64,000 nt of DNA. Origin: Prunella strophiata (taxonomy: Eukaryota > Chordata > Aves > Passeriformes > Prunellidae). Numbering within the stretch: the stretch's first letter is position 1; every line of letters begins with the position of its first letter. Below the pieces are notes generated by a model. That model was not told the DNA's origin. It did no database searches and saw nothing but the letters and a program-made list of their open reading frames with translations. A program made the translations under genes and the position numbers. This document shows positions 12,691 to 27,045 of this stretch, piece by piece. The stretch is from assembly GCA_036583965.1 (NCBI GenBank), contig JAZBQD010000027.1, positions 26,357,001 to 26,421,000 on the forward strand. The letters are read 5' to 3'.

Positions 12691-13473
12691 AAAAACCCCA
12701 AACATTTGTGCGTTTTTCCACATCACAGCTCAAGTGTTTGGTTTGCACCTTTCACTGCGCCTTCATTCTTTGTATTTCTCGTGCCTGTTCCCTGTGAGCC
12801 TGTGTGGGGGTGTGTGTACACAGGGGCTGCACACACATTATGCTGTCAGACCACTGCGGGAAGCTTCATTCTTGCTTTTGCCAAGTGGGAAGTTTCTTTT
12901 CGCAGCGGAATAAAGGCCTTTCCCAGCAGAGAACCAGGAGTCTGTGGTAAGGTGGTTGCTCCTGGAGCCCTAATCCTTTAGCTCATTTCTGACAGGAGCC
13001 CAAATCCCATTAGCATCCTTCCAGGCTTAGGGTTTTCTGAGCAGCTCTGGGGGCTTTGCAGTGTAGCCCAGCTTGTGGTGTAGAGGACAGGCAGGGTCTG
13101 GCCTGTGAATCAGAACTGTGGTGGGTGCTGCATGAGCCCCCCCCCCAGCTCTGGGGGAATCATGGAGAGGATGCTCATGTGCAAACATTGTTTCTGTTTT
13201 GAGGTCTTCAAATTTTAGATGCTCAGCAGAGCTTGGTGCTGGTGTTGCTGTGGGGTCCTGAGGTGATACTCTCCCTTACCAGGAGTCAGAGCATCAGGTT
13301 CAGTTTCCAAACCCAGAGCCTTTCTGGTAGCTGGGTGTGTTTTCCTCCCCAGGCAGAGGTGGCAGGGTGAGCTGGGGGTGGTGTGGAGCTCTCAGAGCAG
13401 GATCTGTCCCTTTGTTGCTTGCCTTGCTATTGCTTGGGTTGCTTTGGGCTAGAAAACCGTCAGCTCATACAAA

Positions 13474-13483
13474 TGACTGACAG
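13474..13483 (+). promoter_or_regulatory. PBX-MEIS/PREP-like composite site
   Basis: TGACTGACAG differs by one base from the TGATTGACAG decamer bound by PBX with MEIS or PREP. A single site; occupancy is unknown. Confidence 0.3.
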
Positions 13484-14461
13484 CAGCCAGCGTCAGCCCT
13501 TGGCAGGTATGTAAACAAAAGAGGGAACCGTTTTCTGCTTGCTCTTTTCTTTTTTCCTTCTTTTTTCTTGTTTGTTTTTAATTTTTTTGTTGTTTTTTGT
13601 TTACTTGAAAGCAGTGTGGGGTGATGTCACCCTATGCATATCCCCATTCAGGGCTGCTGAGGGCCTTGCCTGGTGTCAAGCTGCAGGGTATCAGCCTGAT
13701 TCTAGAGCTGCTTTACACAAAGGAGTTGGAGAAGCAGGTAACTGGGGGGCTGCAGGGAAGGTTACCTGCTCCCTCTGTTTTCTGAGCCCTCCAAACCTCC
13801 CTCTCCTCTGAGCATCCCCTCCAGCCTCATCCTTTGACTGCTGGCGGGTGCATCCCTGCTGGTTTCTGTGAAGCTGCCTGGTGAGCACTGCTCCCAGATC
13901 TGCAGGCTGTCAAGGGCCGTGTCTCTCTCCAATTGATTGGAAAAGTTCTTGTGCATGAAATTATTTTTGAATTCTTTTTTCCCAGTGAAGAACACCACCT
14001 GAGCAGCTCTCTGTTTGTCAGGCTGGCGTGGCTCATGCAGAAGGGAGGTGAGCTTGAAAATAGGGACTTAAAATGAACACTAATGTATTCCTATTAAAGA
14101 AAAGCAAAAATACTGGGAAAAGTACATATTTTTTCTGCCGGACTTTTGCTTTCTAAAGTGCTAGGCAATTTCTTAAGGTGGTATTTATTATTTTTCAGTT
14201 TGTTTTTATAAAGTGGCAATACTTTCTTGGGTGGGTTCCCCCATAACCTCCCTGCTGCTGGGTGCTGGGGTCACCTGTGCAGCTGCAGAAGGGAGCAGGC
14301 AAACCCCTGGCATGGCAGCCTGATTTCAACCCCGGGGAATTTCACAGGAGTGAAAGGAGATGAAAAACACCGTGAGGCCACTAAGCCACGAGCTGGAGTG
14401 GATTATCTAAGTGGATTAGGGATTCCTGACCAGGGCTGGTGTGGAGCAGATGGGGTTTTGC

Positions 14462-14485
14462 CTGCTGCTGCTGCTGCTGCTGCTG
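14462..14485 (+). repeat. Short (CTG)8 repeat
   Basis: Eight perfect CTG units lie in the same orientation as the giant array 10 kb downstream. This is a normal-length comparison for the same motif. Confidence 0.95.
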
Positions 14486-14891
14486 TGGGGTTACGGTGGC
14501 CAGTGGTAGGCTGAATCCTCCATCTCCAGTATCTGCAACCCCTCTCCCCTTACTGCCCAGCCTCCACTCCCCCAAAAAGCTTCTGTGACTGCTGCCCAGC
14601 CTGTGCTGCCCTTGGGTGTGGGTGGCTGCCTGGACTCACTCACCCTCAGCTGGGGTGAAGGGAAGCTGGGGTATGGTCCCCTGTCCCCCTTTTTTAAGCC
14701 ATTGTGTCCCCAGGGAATCTGGGCACAGGGTGGGGGCAGCAGGCTCCCTGTTGCTTTGCACTGAAGCACCATGCTCCTCTCTGAGGATCCTTTAGGTGGG
14801 AAGGAAGCTCAGGTCTGTCTCTCCACATGGAACATGCCTGCACTTTTTTCCCCCCTGTTTTCTCTCGCTCTCCTATTTTTTGCCTTCCTCC

Positions 14892-14935
14892 AAAAAAAAA
14901 AAAAAAAGGAAAAAAAAAAGAAAAAAAAGAAGAAT
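14892..14935 (+). repeat. A-rich purine tract
   Basis: Runs of 8-15 A are separated by G or GG, giving about 40 bp of pure purine on the + strand. Confidence 0.85.
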
Positions 14936-14969
14936 AAACTAAACCCCCAGCAGAAAGCAAGCTGTGATA

Positions 14970-15240
14970 CTGTCGGGCCTGGCGTTGATGTTATTTATTT
15001 TCCTCAGTTGCTGCTCTGGAAGCCTGGAGTTGACAGAGCGGTTTTGTAGAATAGAAACATTATAGACTGTTACTGTCAGAGTGTTAAATGTGATGGATAG
15101 AGAAATACAGGGGAGGGAGGGGACTTTACACTAGCCATGTCTGCCAGCGAGGGTGCTCATGGGAGAATAAACCATCCGCATATAAGAAATGAATGAGGTA
15201 ATGTGGCGGGAGGTAATGGACTCTTGCAACAGAGATGCGC
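14970..15240. promoter_or_regulatory. Candidate enhancer island
   Basis: Unusual CpG-containing words (GTCGGGCCTGGCG, AACCATCCGC, TGTGGCGGGAGG) are mixed with AT-rich text such as GATGTTATTTATTTTC. The character is unlike the neighbouring sequence. Confidence 0.3.
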
Positions 15241-17959
15241 CTTTGCTGCCTGGACTTAACCCTTGCCACGCCACTGGTGGCACAGGCTGCCATGGGGGCG
15301 CCCTGCCCTGCTCACCTGTGGCCCTGAGATCCGGCCAGTTCTGGGCCGGCATATCAGGGTGTGATGGGAAGAGCTGGGTTGTCCCTGTGGAGCAAGGGGA
15401 GCACTTCCTAAATCCATGCAGACCCTGCTCCCTCCCAGCAGCTTGTCACAAGCCCAGGATGGAGAATTTTTGGTGAGCACCAAGAGATGTATTGATCACC
15501 CATTAGCAAAGGAATCTGTGCTGCTCATGAGGTGCAGAGTGCAGCTGGCAGTCAGCAGCAGCCCAGTAGCTGGCTTGGGGTGTATCTGGGCTTGGAGTCC
15601 TCCTGAGGGTGGGGTTGGAGGTCTTGGAGTTCAGTCAGCAGAGTGAAGAGCACAGGGTAGGAGGACAGGTGGCCCTTGACTCTTTTGTCAGTGGAAAGTT
15701 TTGCCTCAGGTGAAGCTGAGGGGCTTCACCTGCATTGTGGCTGGCTCTGCAGAGTGCCAAGTGGGGATCCAGAACCAAAAGCCCATGGTGTTTGTTTGTG
15801 TTTGAAATGTCATTTCTTGTATTAGGAGGGATGGGTTGGGTGGGGAGAACCTGTGGTGGTTGGTGCCCTCCAGCTCTGTGGTTGCATCGTGGGAGGGAGG
15901 GCAGGCTGTGTGTATCTCTGGCCTCTTTTTCTGGTTCACACTGATGATTTTTCCAGTCATCCAGTTAACTGACAAATTGTGTTTTGAAGGCTAATGAGTG
16001 CTTGGTGCTTGTTTCCATCACTCCTTCTCACAGTCTTTCCATAGTTCTCCCTGTGAGGAGATCCTATGGATGGCATTACCTCCTACCTCAGGACCACAGA
16101 CACAGAGTGGTTTGGGTTGGAGAAGGGACCTTGAAGATCATCTCGTTCTAAGCCCCCTGCCACGGGCAGAGACACTTTTCAGGAGATTAGTCTGCTCAAA
16201 GCCCCACCTAAGCTGGCCTTGAACACTTCCAGGGATGGGACATCCACAGCTTCCCTGGGCAGCCTGTGCCAGGGCCTCACCACCCTTACAGCGAAAAATT
16301 TCTTCCCAGTACTTAATCCAAACCTACCCTCTGTCAGTTTGAAGCCATTCCCTCTTGTCCCAGCACCCCAGGCCCTGGAATAAAGTCTTCCTTTCAAGGC
16401 TGCTGGGCTTGCAGGGGGTGAGGAGCCTCAGGGTGGGGGCAGCCCTGGCAGCTCTCACTGCCCCTTCCCTTCACGCTTGGCTGGGCGTCCGGCCTGACTG
16501 CGCAAAGTTTGTCGTAGCCAGTGTGTGTGAGTAATTGAATTACTTCCTTGTGCATTTTACCCTTGCTGACACCATCTTATCTCCAGCTCATGGAGCTTCA
16601 TTCATGTCCTTGAAGGAGGCCCTCAGCCTTCATGAGTCCTTGCTAACCCCTGTTGCTCATGTTCTCGTCAAACCCAGCACTGCTCCTGGAAATAAACTTA
16701 TTAAGCAGCAGTGGGCAAACCTCCTGCATCGCTGGTCTTGTTGAAAAAGCCATTTATTTCTACTCTCCTGCCACCTCTTAACCAACCTTTAGTCCTTGCT
16801 TTTTCTGAGAGGAGAGTTAAATTTGTCAACTGATGAAACTTTAGGGGACTCCAAATGATGCCAGTGGGGCTCTGTGCCTCCTGTTGCTGGGTGCACAGCA
16901 ACTGTAATAGATTAGCCAGGTACGTTTCTTCTTCCTTACGGGCACTGCTACTTAATCTCGGTGGTATCATGTCCATCTCAAGGCTTTATCCTATCTATTT
17001 ATCATCTTAGCCTGTACTGAAGTGAGACTCAGAAGTCTGTGAATCTGTGGCTCATCTCACTCCATTTTTTAAAAATAGGGTATGACACTTTGTGTCCTCT
17101 AGTGTAATGAGAGATTGAGCTGCTAATGAAAATATGCAATCATTTTATTTCTGAGTCCCTGCAGAACTCTAAGGCAGGTATTATCTGGTCCTGGTGACTC
17201 CTCATTTTTCATTTTCCAAACGTGCTTTAACATCAGTTCTTCTGACATCTCAATCTTTGATTGAGCCTCATCTTTGCCACCTGAAAGATGGCCCACTGGT
17301 TGTGGATCACGTGGTGTTGGGTTGCTGAAGGCTGAGGGCTGGGTTCTCCTGCATCCCTGCACCCAGTGGCCATTGCCACAGCCACTCCTGCAGCAATAGG
17401 CCCTACATGGATCATGCCAAGGTCCAGCCCTGCTGTTGGTTTTTTGGCAAAATTTATCCTCATGTTCATTTGTGAGCTCATAGGTAGTTAAAGGGTAAAA
17501 CCAATTAAAGCATAATCTGTTTGTGATATGGGTGGGTTTGAGGATTTCCCTTGTATTTGCCTGCTACTTCTTTGAGGTCTCAATCAGATTTTTTAGGGGT
17601 TCAGTGGGAATCCCCAGAACATTTCTGTCCAGGAGTTGTCTGTATACTCTGGATGCAACCACTTGAACCTGGAGATACTGCTGCTGGACCTGCCCTTGCA
17701 GAGAGGCAGGAGGAGCTGATCTCAGCCCAAAGTCTCTTTCTTGTGAAGGAGTAGTGGGGGCTGCCTTCCCTGGGCCTGCAGCCTCAGTGGGAGCCACAGG
17801 GACGTCACCAACCCTTGTTGGATTGCAGCTGCCCTTACCCCAACATCTTGACAGCCGGTCTACAAATCCCTTCTCCTCTATTTTTTTTTTTTCTTTTTTT
17901 GAGCTTTGCTCTCCAAATCAGCTTGATTTGGCAAAAGGCTTCCATTGCAGCACGTCACA
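15241..17959. other. Intronic stretch with one CR1 copy
   Basis: Ordinary sequence except for the CR1 fragment at 16100-16400. 16700-17560 is somewhat AT-richer and could be old repeat-derived sequence, but I cannot name a family. Confidence 0.6.
16100..16400 (-). mobile_element. CR1 LINE 3' fragment
   Basis: On the + strand it begins cacagagtggtttgggttgg and runs through the inverted CR1 3' region. On the minus strand a broken frame reads HRLPREAVDVPSLEVFKASL, the C-terminal end of CR1 ORF2. It is truncated at its 5' end, as is typical for CR1. It is about 300 bp long and inactive. Confidence 0.9.
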
Positions 17960-18560
17960 GGTAATTTATTCCCGGGTGCTGTAATCTGAAGGAAAGCAGA
18001 GAGAGGGACCTCCAGTCAGAGCCGCGCGCGCACGCAAAAAGTTAAGTATTCTTGCTTTCGCTGACAGTACAAAGGTGTCATATACGAGAAGGATTGACAC
18101 AGACCAAAGGGTCTTGTGGGAAATATGATAATAACTATAAAGAAGACAGATTATTCCCCAGTTGCCAACATTCAAACCTTTTTACAGTCAGTTCAAACAT
18201 ATAAAACTTTATTGCTGTAGCAGAAAGGGGAACAATTTCTGGTTGCACAGCTTTCCCAGGGCTGGGTTTATACTGTCTGTGTTATTGCTCTATAGTGGCA
18301 TTTTAAAGTTTATTGAACAAGACTTTTACAATTGAAGGAAGTATATAAAACTGTAAATTTATTAGATTTTTCAGGATAAGTGCCCTTTCTAGTTGTGCTC
18401 AAGAATTCGGAGCTACAAGAAACTGCTAGTTACAAGACTTATTAATATTAAAGACTGAGAGAGTGCACATTTTATACCTTAACTGATCTAAAAAATAATA
18501 TTATGATATTACTGAAAATCTGAGCTGTCACCGAGCAGGGTGCGTGGAGCATTTGTATGG
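17960..18560. promoter_or_regulatory. Candidate enhancer island, long AT-rich block
   Basis: About 600 bp of AT-rich non-repetitive sequence, including GGATTGACAC (near 18091), ACAAGACTTATTAATATTAA and AATAATATTATGATATTA. It is preceded by a short CG-alternating stretch near 18022-18030. It contains no ORF of interest. Confidence 0.4.
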
Positions 18561-18602
18561 TTTGTGTATGTATAAATAGTTGCTACCTACATGCAGATAG
18601 AG

Positions 18603-18618
18603 GTGTGTGTGTGTGTGT
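18603..18618 (+). repeat. (GT)8 microsatellite
   Basis: Eight GT units in a wider GT-rich stretch (about 18555-18720). Confidence 0.85.
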
Positions 18619-20241
18619 CTGGATACGCCTCCGGGGGTGTCCCTGCTCCAGGAGGGTGTGTGCACACACCACGTGGCAGCACACAAGTGCCTGGGTGTGT
18701 TTGAGCATATATGTATCTATAAATCTGTGTATTTCTATGCAATATTTTATTTTTATACGGGTTTATTTCCCGTATCCTGCAGTGCTTTCCAGTATGGAGT
18801 CTTGGTGTGCACGTAAGGCTTTAGGTGATGCATAAATACAATTAATGAGGTGCCTGGGTGGGTTTGATGGTTTTATCATGCTTGGTTGATGTGGTGTTCA
18901 CAGGCATCTCTGTATAACTTGGGGATGAAGGCCTCTAGTATGTAAAACTCCACAATTTATAGCATGTTCAGCCATTCACCTGGTCTTTTTGTGCCTAAAA
19001 TCAGTGAGTACACAAGTGACAGTGGGGCAGTGTGTTCCTAAAGGAATGCCTGCCCCCATCCCTTCTCCTTTGGGCTGTGTGGCTGAGTAACACTGATCAT
19101 AAATTTGCAGGGATTGGATTCTCTGGTCGGCACATTTGCTCAGGGCTGCTTATGCAGCAAATCTGGGCTGCAGTGCTGCCAGAGACAGCCCTCAGAGAGC
19201 TCAGTGCAGTCTGAGGGGAAGCCTGCTCTTGAGGGGTTCCTGCTGTAAGCTTGATTTTTTTTTCATCTTGGAGATCATTCCACCTAAACGTGTGACTCGA
19301 ATTAAAATAAGTCATAAATCTGCTCTTCTGCCTGTGGTGCATCACTTGCCCACTGTGGTCACCAGTGCTGCTGGGGCATGCCATGGGGACATCTGAGAGG
19401 GGTTTGCTGTGGGCTGGGGATGCCTTGCTGGGGCAAAGACCCTCTTAAGGTGCCTCTCTGCAGGGCTTGGGGCTGGGAATCCATCCCCCAGCTCAGGAGG
19501 AGAGCTTTCCTCCACTGCTCTGCACAGAAGTAGATCCAACTCACAAACTTTGGCATCTGTGGTGCCAACTTGCAAGGGGCAGCAGCGGGTGCTCTGGAGG
19601 CTGAGCAGGAGCACCACGAACTGGCAGCGAAGGCAAGGAAGTCAATAAGCCCTGAATCTTTTATGAGACCTTGGATATTCTGATCACAGCTCTGCTGGCA
19701 CTGAGATAGGAATACAGATTATCTGAGAAAGCATCCGTGACTTGAAGCTCAGTCCTGGGTCTTCCTAAGGTTTTGATCTTGTCTCCACAACATTTTGCTG
19801 TAAAGTTGGTTTTTTGGGGGTGGTTGCCCTTTTCTCCTGCTTTTTCCTGCAGGAAGAATGAAGCTCAGGTGTGATTTCTGGAAGCTAGGTCTGGCTGGAG
19901 AAGAAAAGAAGGTTAGTGTGGCTAATGGGGCTATAAGAGTGTTATCTGTGAGTATTGTTAATAACAAAACTGAGCAGCAGCACCGCACGCCGGGAATTGG
20001 AAGGAAAGGAAAGCCCTCGGATCCCTTGTAATCCCGTGTTGCACAGCGCGACGGTGCTGGAATTGCAAGGGTTCTCACTGAATTCATTTCAGGTTTGGAG
20101 AGAAAAGAAGGGAGGAAAAGAAGGAGGATGGGGAGGGGAGAAAAAAAAAAAAAAGACCCCTGCACTGAGATGAATTTATGCCTAAGCTTGTCTTGGGAAT
20201 GCAAATGTGTTTAAGACTCTCTGAGCTAAACCACCCCTTTT

Positions 20242-20267
20242 GGGAAGAGGGAGGGAGGAAAGGGGGG
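20242..20267 (+). other. Potential G-quadruplex
   Basis: Four G runs of at least three, separated by AAGA, A and AGGAAA, match the G3N1-7 pattern on the sense strand. A purine-rich region extends from 20095 to 20280. Confidence 0.55.
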
Positions 20268-20804
20268 AAAAAAAAAAAGTATGACACAGAAGGGACACTG
20301 GGAGAATATGAAATGAGGGTTTGCTGCCCCTCCTCCCATGCCCTGCCTGCTGCCGAGCTGGCACACGGGCAGGCAGCGGGAAAGGCCGGGATGCAGCACC
20401 TGGGGGGGATCCAGGCCCGTGGGTGCTGTGCTCTGACCTCCATGCCTGCAGAGAAGTGGGCAGAGAGGTGTCACCCCCACCATCACAGCAGCCTCAAGCC
20501 CCCAGCCTCTTGCTGCCTGGCTGTGAGGTGTGACAGGGCCACGCTGGTGCCACCACATTCCACCTGCAGAGGGGAGGGTGCTGCCTGCCCGGTGTCCCAC
20601 GGGAGCCAGGCAGGGTGGGACACCCTTCCAGAGCTGCTCATCCAGGCTCTGCACAGGCCAGGGGAGGAGCAGGGCAGCAGGGAGAGGAGCAAAGCAGCAG
20701 CAGGCAGGAGGGAGGAGGGCTGCAGGAGGAGATGGAACCCACTGCCAATTGGGCAGTTGTGTGTGTTGTCTGGAGGCTGCTGCTAACCACTCGTTACAAT
20801 TAAA

Positions 20805-21020
20805 ATGAAGTGTCCGTCAGCGGCTATCTTCGCTGTGTGGCCCATATGTTTCTGAGCTGATACTGTCCGGATTATTCTGTTTGGGAGAACGATAATGGCT
20901 GTTTATAACCTTGGCAAAGACTGAGCCCTAATCAGGCTGGAGCACATTTTCACCGACTGGCTGATAACGGGCTGTTAGCTGCCTTATCGCTGGGGAGAGA
21001 TAGGCCAAAATAAGCAGATC
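20805..21020. promoter_or_regulatory. Candidate enhancer island with GATA-motif cluster
   Basis: Three WGATAR sites (20824-20829 reverse, 20962-20967, 20998-21003) and three further GATA/TATC cores lie in about 200 bp, with scattered CpGs and no simple repeats. This is inferred regulatory sequence. Confidence 0.42.
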
Positions 21021-21503
21021 TGTGAGCACAGGAGCCCAACCAAGAGGCACATACCCTGGCCTGGCCTTTATTTTTAGATGCTCTTTCCTTTTTTTTTTCT
21101 TTTTTTTTTCTTCTTTTCCTGGCTGATTTCAGAGAGAAGAGGAGATTATTTCAGCAGAAGGGGAGGGAGGTGATGGGTTTTGTTCACTTCAGTAAATGAG
21201 GTGGCGAGAAAGGCATGAAAAAATAACACAGGGGTGTTGTATGGCTTTCCATGTGCCCCTCAATTACCCTGTGGTGCCCCCAAGCCCCTGAGGGAATCTC
21301 CTTCTTTGGGAATAAGAGTGGAGTATATCCTTCCTCTCAGCATCCCTCCTTCCCGTGTTTTCTGATTGCTTCATCGTCTTTTCTCTGGGGCTGCCTCTCC
21401 CAAAAGGAGCAATGGGCTGGTTGGTTTTGTGTGGAGGAAGGGCAATTTGAAAGAGGGCAGTTCTGCTGAGTTTTTTCCCTGAAACAGGCTTATGCATAAA
21501 AGA

Positions 21504-21511
21504 TGATTTAT
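21504..21511 (+). promoter_or_regulatory. PBX-HOX consensus octamer
   Basis: TGATTTAT matches the TGATTNAT sequence bound by PBX with posterior HOX proteins. It could equally be a chance match. Confidence 0.25.
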
Positions 21512-24500
21512 AGCAGCAAGACCTGGGCATTTCTACTGCAGACACCACGTTGGGCCAGAGCATCTTGAAATCATGGGTGATTGGATACCTAAAGAGCCCA
21601 AGTTTCCCTGAAGAAAGCCTCACGTTGAGGCTGGCTGGAGCATCTTCCCCATTCTGCACTGGCTATTTCCAGCAGCTGGATTAACCCAGTGCTGTTTGTG
21701 GGGCAGGTGCTTTATCCCAGCCATGCCATCCTCTTCCTTGGCATAGCCTGAGTCTTGCTCCATCACACCTGTGTCACTGCTCTCGAATCTTCCAGGGAAA
21801 ACGGTCCAGATCTCCCAGTGCTGCTCCTCCCCTCCCTCCCTCCGCTGCTCAGGCTCCCTTCTCTGCCTTGAAGTCTCAGGCAGGTGTTCAAATAAATAAT
21901 GCAGCTAAAAATACCTTTTGGCAGCAGCTGGGAGTTGTTGCGAGCGGCGCTGCCGGAGTGGTGGGAATACAGCATCCCGGCTCCACGGGCAGGTGTGTCT
22001 GTGTGCTCCGGAAAAACGAGAGCAGGCACTGCAGGGACGAGGTTCTCTTGCCTCCTGGGCCCACTGTGGCACCACTGACAAGGAGGTGGCATCACCTGCA
22101 CTGTGGTTGGCGTCCAGTGGAAGGAAGGGGACCCAGCAGCTCCATCCCAGTGTCACACCAGGAGTGTCAGGAGTGTCACACCAGCCCCGCGCTCTGGCTG
22201 TGTCAGGAAAGGATAATTTGTCACTGTGGTAGCATCTCAAACCATTTTCCCTTTGGGGAGCACTTAGCAGGCTGGATCATGCAGCTGCCTCCAGGGAAGG
22301 GTGCTGAGCCCTTCTCAGTCACCTCCAGGTGCTGAGACAGAACCCAGCACCTCAGGCTTTCAGTCTGGTCTGCTGAAATTGGCTGTTTAAAAACCTCCCC
22401 CAAAAGCCCTTTGCTGGCTGCATTTTGCTAGGGAGTCATCCCAGCTGAATGTAGCTTCTGGTGGCTTTTCCTCTGCCCTTCACCTGCCTGGACCTTGCTC
22501 TGGCAGCCCAGGGGGTGCAGAGGACTCCGTGTCCACTAGCGCTCATCTCCTGGCACTGCTTGGAGACCTTTTGAGAACTGCCCTGGCAGCAAATTGTTGG
22601 ACGACAGATTTAATTATTGCAACAGAAATGTTGCTGGGGGCAGTTGGCCACAAACAAAACTGACCTTGGTTTTTCCTCTTGCCCAACTGATACCAAACCT
22701 TCGCTGCTCCTGAAGGTCAGAGCTGCTCCCAATGCGCAGAGGAGGAGGAGGGATGCTCAGCTGTGATATTTCTGTGCCCATGCATTTTTGGAGAGGGCTG
22801 GCCACTTTCTGCACCAGCTGTGGACCTTTTGGTGGGTCATCCTTGTGCTTCTCATTTTGTAGAGCAAAGTGGCATGTTAATGAACCCCAGAGAAATGGTG
22901 CAAGAGTGCAAGGACAGGGACTGGCAAGGCTGGGGTGCTCCTGGGTTTCGTGCTGCTCTGTGGGGGCTGAGACCTGGTCCTGATCACCCTTCAGAACTTG
23001 CAAGTGCCCTTGCTTTTCTAGAAGCTGGGGAACTGCTGGTGGGGCTGACATGGTGGCTGAGGGTCAGTGGTGGTGTGGGCAGTGCTGGAGTGAATGCTTG
23101 AGTCCTGCAGGTGCTGCCGCCTCATTGCAGCTTTGGCCACAGCTCCTTTTGAGATCTGGAAAGATGAAGCCAAATGGCGTGTTGGAAAACCTTCCCAGCT
23201 CTGAGGGAGATGCTGTCTAGGAATTGCTGGCTGCTTTTCCCTGCTTCTCCATGCTTTTTGGGTGTATTTGACCTGTTTTGACAGCAGAAATGCAATCCCA
23301 GTGGAAAATCAGCTCAGGGTTGGACAACTTTTGGAGGGAAAACACGGTCCAGCTGTGGCATGGTGACCCAGCTGTGGTATGGTGGTTCGGTGCTTGCCCC
23401 CCCAAACTCCTCTGCTGTGACTTATCTGAGTCCCCAGGGCTGGGGGGTTTGCTGTGGCTCTCCAGCCTGCTGCTGGCCCATGAAATGCAGTCAGAACTCC
23501 TGCAGATGCCATGAGCCAGGGCGAGCTGACTCTTCCCATCTCATCCTGCAGAGAACAAACAGAGCTCAAGGTAAAGCGCTGAAATTTCACCATGACCTTT
23601 TCTTAAAGCATTATAATCAAGTTGAACGTTTCCAGTTGTCCCACTAATGTTTGCCCCATGGGAGAAGGCGTCCTGCTTTGAGGGAGGATGTTTGTGGCGA
23701 CGAGCGTGCCGGCCCCGGGAGCTCGTGGCGCTGGATGCCAAGTGCCTGCTGGGGCTGGGGAGGCGGGGGGCACAGGGGCTGCTCCCTGCCTCCTGCTGTA
23801 ATGCAGCCAGGGGAGGGAATCTGCTGAACGCTCTGCATCTGCTCCAGCCTTTGCTCAGGGCTCTCCGACACATGGACTGTAAAGCACGCAGCGCCTGGCG
23901 TGTCGCCGGGCACCCGCCAGGCCTCCCACGTGTGATTCCTGGCCTTGGCTCGGCCTGGGGGCTTGGCAGCTCCTGCCTTGGGGGCCAGGCTGGGATTGGC
24001 TTGAGGGCACCTGGGGCTGGAGCTGGTCTGGCTCAGTCCAAGGGTGTGGGGGCAGAGAGAGCCTTCAAAGTCCAGTTTGGACAACAGAGGAGGATGAGCT
24101 GTGTTTGTGCTGCTCTGTCTGCTAGACCTGTCTTTCATGTGGTCGTGGGCTCTTTCTGCTGGTGTTTTGTAGTGCTGGGTCTGGGGCACAATGTTCAACC
24201 TTCAACTTGAGCAGGCAACTGCCCCTCCTGTGTCCCCTGGTCCCTGTGACTTGAGTGGCACAGACACTGGGGTTTCAGTGTCTCACAAGTGAAGAAGGTG
24301 ATACTGCCTTTCTGGATGATGAAGTCTCCCAGAGTGATGTGAAGGGTGAGACAAGGGGTGACCCAAGTGCTCCCTGAAGGTTGCCCTCCAAGCACAGCAG
24401 TATGTTTCCTGTAGGACTGGGAGGGGAATCTAGCTCACACTGTGGAGGGAAGATGTTTTTGCAGACCCTTCTTCCTCCTGGATTCTCTCACTGAGTTTGG

Positions 24501-24906
24501 CTCAAAACGCCCATGACCACCTGGAATGGTTTTCAGGTCCCCACCTAATTTTTGAAAGATATTAGAGGGATGAAGGATGGAGACAGTCACCCCACATGTG
24601 TGGGAGTGCTGGTGGTTTGAGCAGCACCACCGGGGGAGTTGCACAGGGGCTTCCAGATCCACCCGGGCACCCATGGGGCTGCAGACTGCCCTTTGCTGTC
24701 ACCAGCCTCTCCAGCTTACTGCTGCCTCCCAGAGCAGCTGGGTGCCCACAGCCCCATCCCCGTGTGGTGTGAGCCCTTCCCTCCCCTGCACCCGGCCAGT
24801 CTGTGCCTGCTGTATCCCAAAGCACCTCCCTTTGTCCTGGGAAGCGAGGGTCCCCTCCGGCTGCGCTGGCTCCGCTGACATTTAGCTTGCAACCATGCAT
24901 ATGGAT
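21512..24906. other. Intronic stretch with nothing recognised
   Basis: G/C-moderate sequence up to the left flank of the CTG array. A short local duplication of GGAGTGTCA with ACACCAG lies at about 22150-22185. No gene is seen. Confidence 0.65.
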
Positions 24907-24960
24907 GAGGAGGAGGAGGAGGGTGATGGGGGGCTGGCCCCGCGACCCCGCAGACACCAA

Positions 24961-25978
<1,018 letters not shown>

Positions 25979-26659
25979 ATTGCTTGGGACCTGTCTGGTT
26001 GGTCCCAAATGGTGGCTCATGAGGTACTAGTGTTGGGGGCTGCGTGCTGGGGGCTTTCAGGGTGGCACCTCCTGGGTGATCTTGCTTTCTCCCCATCCTG
26101 TGCATACCCAGAGTGTCTGAAGACACGATTGTGCCCTACTTGTTGGTGTCCAGAGGGTGGATAGTGCTCCTGGGCACAGCATTCCCTGCTGCAGAGTGCA
26201 GCCTGGCTTTTGGGGGCAGATAGCTTCACATCCTGGAGCTGAGCTGAGGGCACCACGGCTTGGAAAGCTGCTGCCATGGCTCAGATGCAGTCACCTCCTA
26301 GGAGGTGGGATGGTTGGGAAACCAAAGCTTGGGGCTGCTAAGTTGGCTCTCTGTGGAGCACAGCTGGGAAGCAGCCTGGGAGCCCCAGGCAGGAGTCTGC
26401 TTTGGATGTGCCTGCTTGGGTTGTTCCTCACTCCCAGACATTAATTGCTGATGGAGCAGCAGTGTCCCCTCCCCACATCCCTGCCCACCCCCACGTCCCC
26501 ATGTCTTCCTCCCCGAGGTGACACCGCTCCCTCCTCCCGGGCAGGTCTCCCTTGCACAAAATGGCTCCCTCCGAGCTCCCCCCTGCTTCCCCTTCCTCCC
26601 CTTCCCCAAAACTTTCTTGCTCTGGGGTTCGCCGCAGAGCTGTCCTCCGTCTGAGTTGT

Positions 26660-27045
26660 TCCTGGCTGTCAGAGGTTATATATATCCGCTCTGCTCATGC
26701 TCATCCTCTGTAACCATTTTCTGCTACAGAATCTTCTGGCTGCTCGTTGAAGCCTTAATCCGTAATGCAGCGATCAATGGGTGTGCGCCTTTACCACTCG
26801 GATGCTCATTTTTTAATCCCCACTGCCTCCTTCAATGTCATCCCTTCCCATTTTTCTTTATAGAATTTCAGGTCTACTGTACCTGCTGATTACTTAGCGG
26901 AGACCGCTGGACATCTCCCTTAATTAATTCCATCGATTTCTCAAATCCCACAAGGTTTGGGGTCCTTAGATTTCTGAAGCAGCTAAATGGAATGTCTAAA
27001 TTCCGACATTTTCCCTCTATAAATTGTTTTGCCAGGGAGACGCTG
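26660..27045. promoter_or_regulatory. Candidate enhancer island
   Basis: Continuous non-repetitive sequence with AGCCTTAATCCGTAATGC, GCGATCAATGGG, CCCTTAATTAATTCCATCG and several isolated CpGs. It starts about 700 bp downstream of the giant CTG array. Confidence 0.42.

Noticed and set aside
16179..16397. Minus-strand frame resembling a protein end (REAVDVPSLEVFKA)
   Set aside because: This is the degraded C-terminus of CR1 ORF2, so it is annotated as a mobile-element relic rather than a gene.
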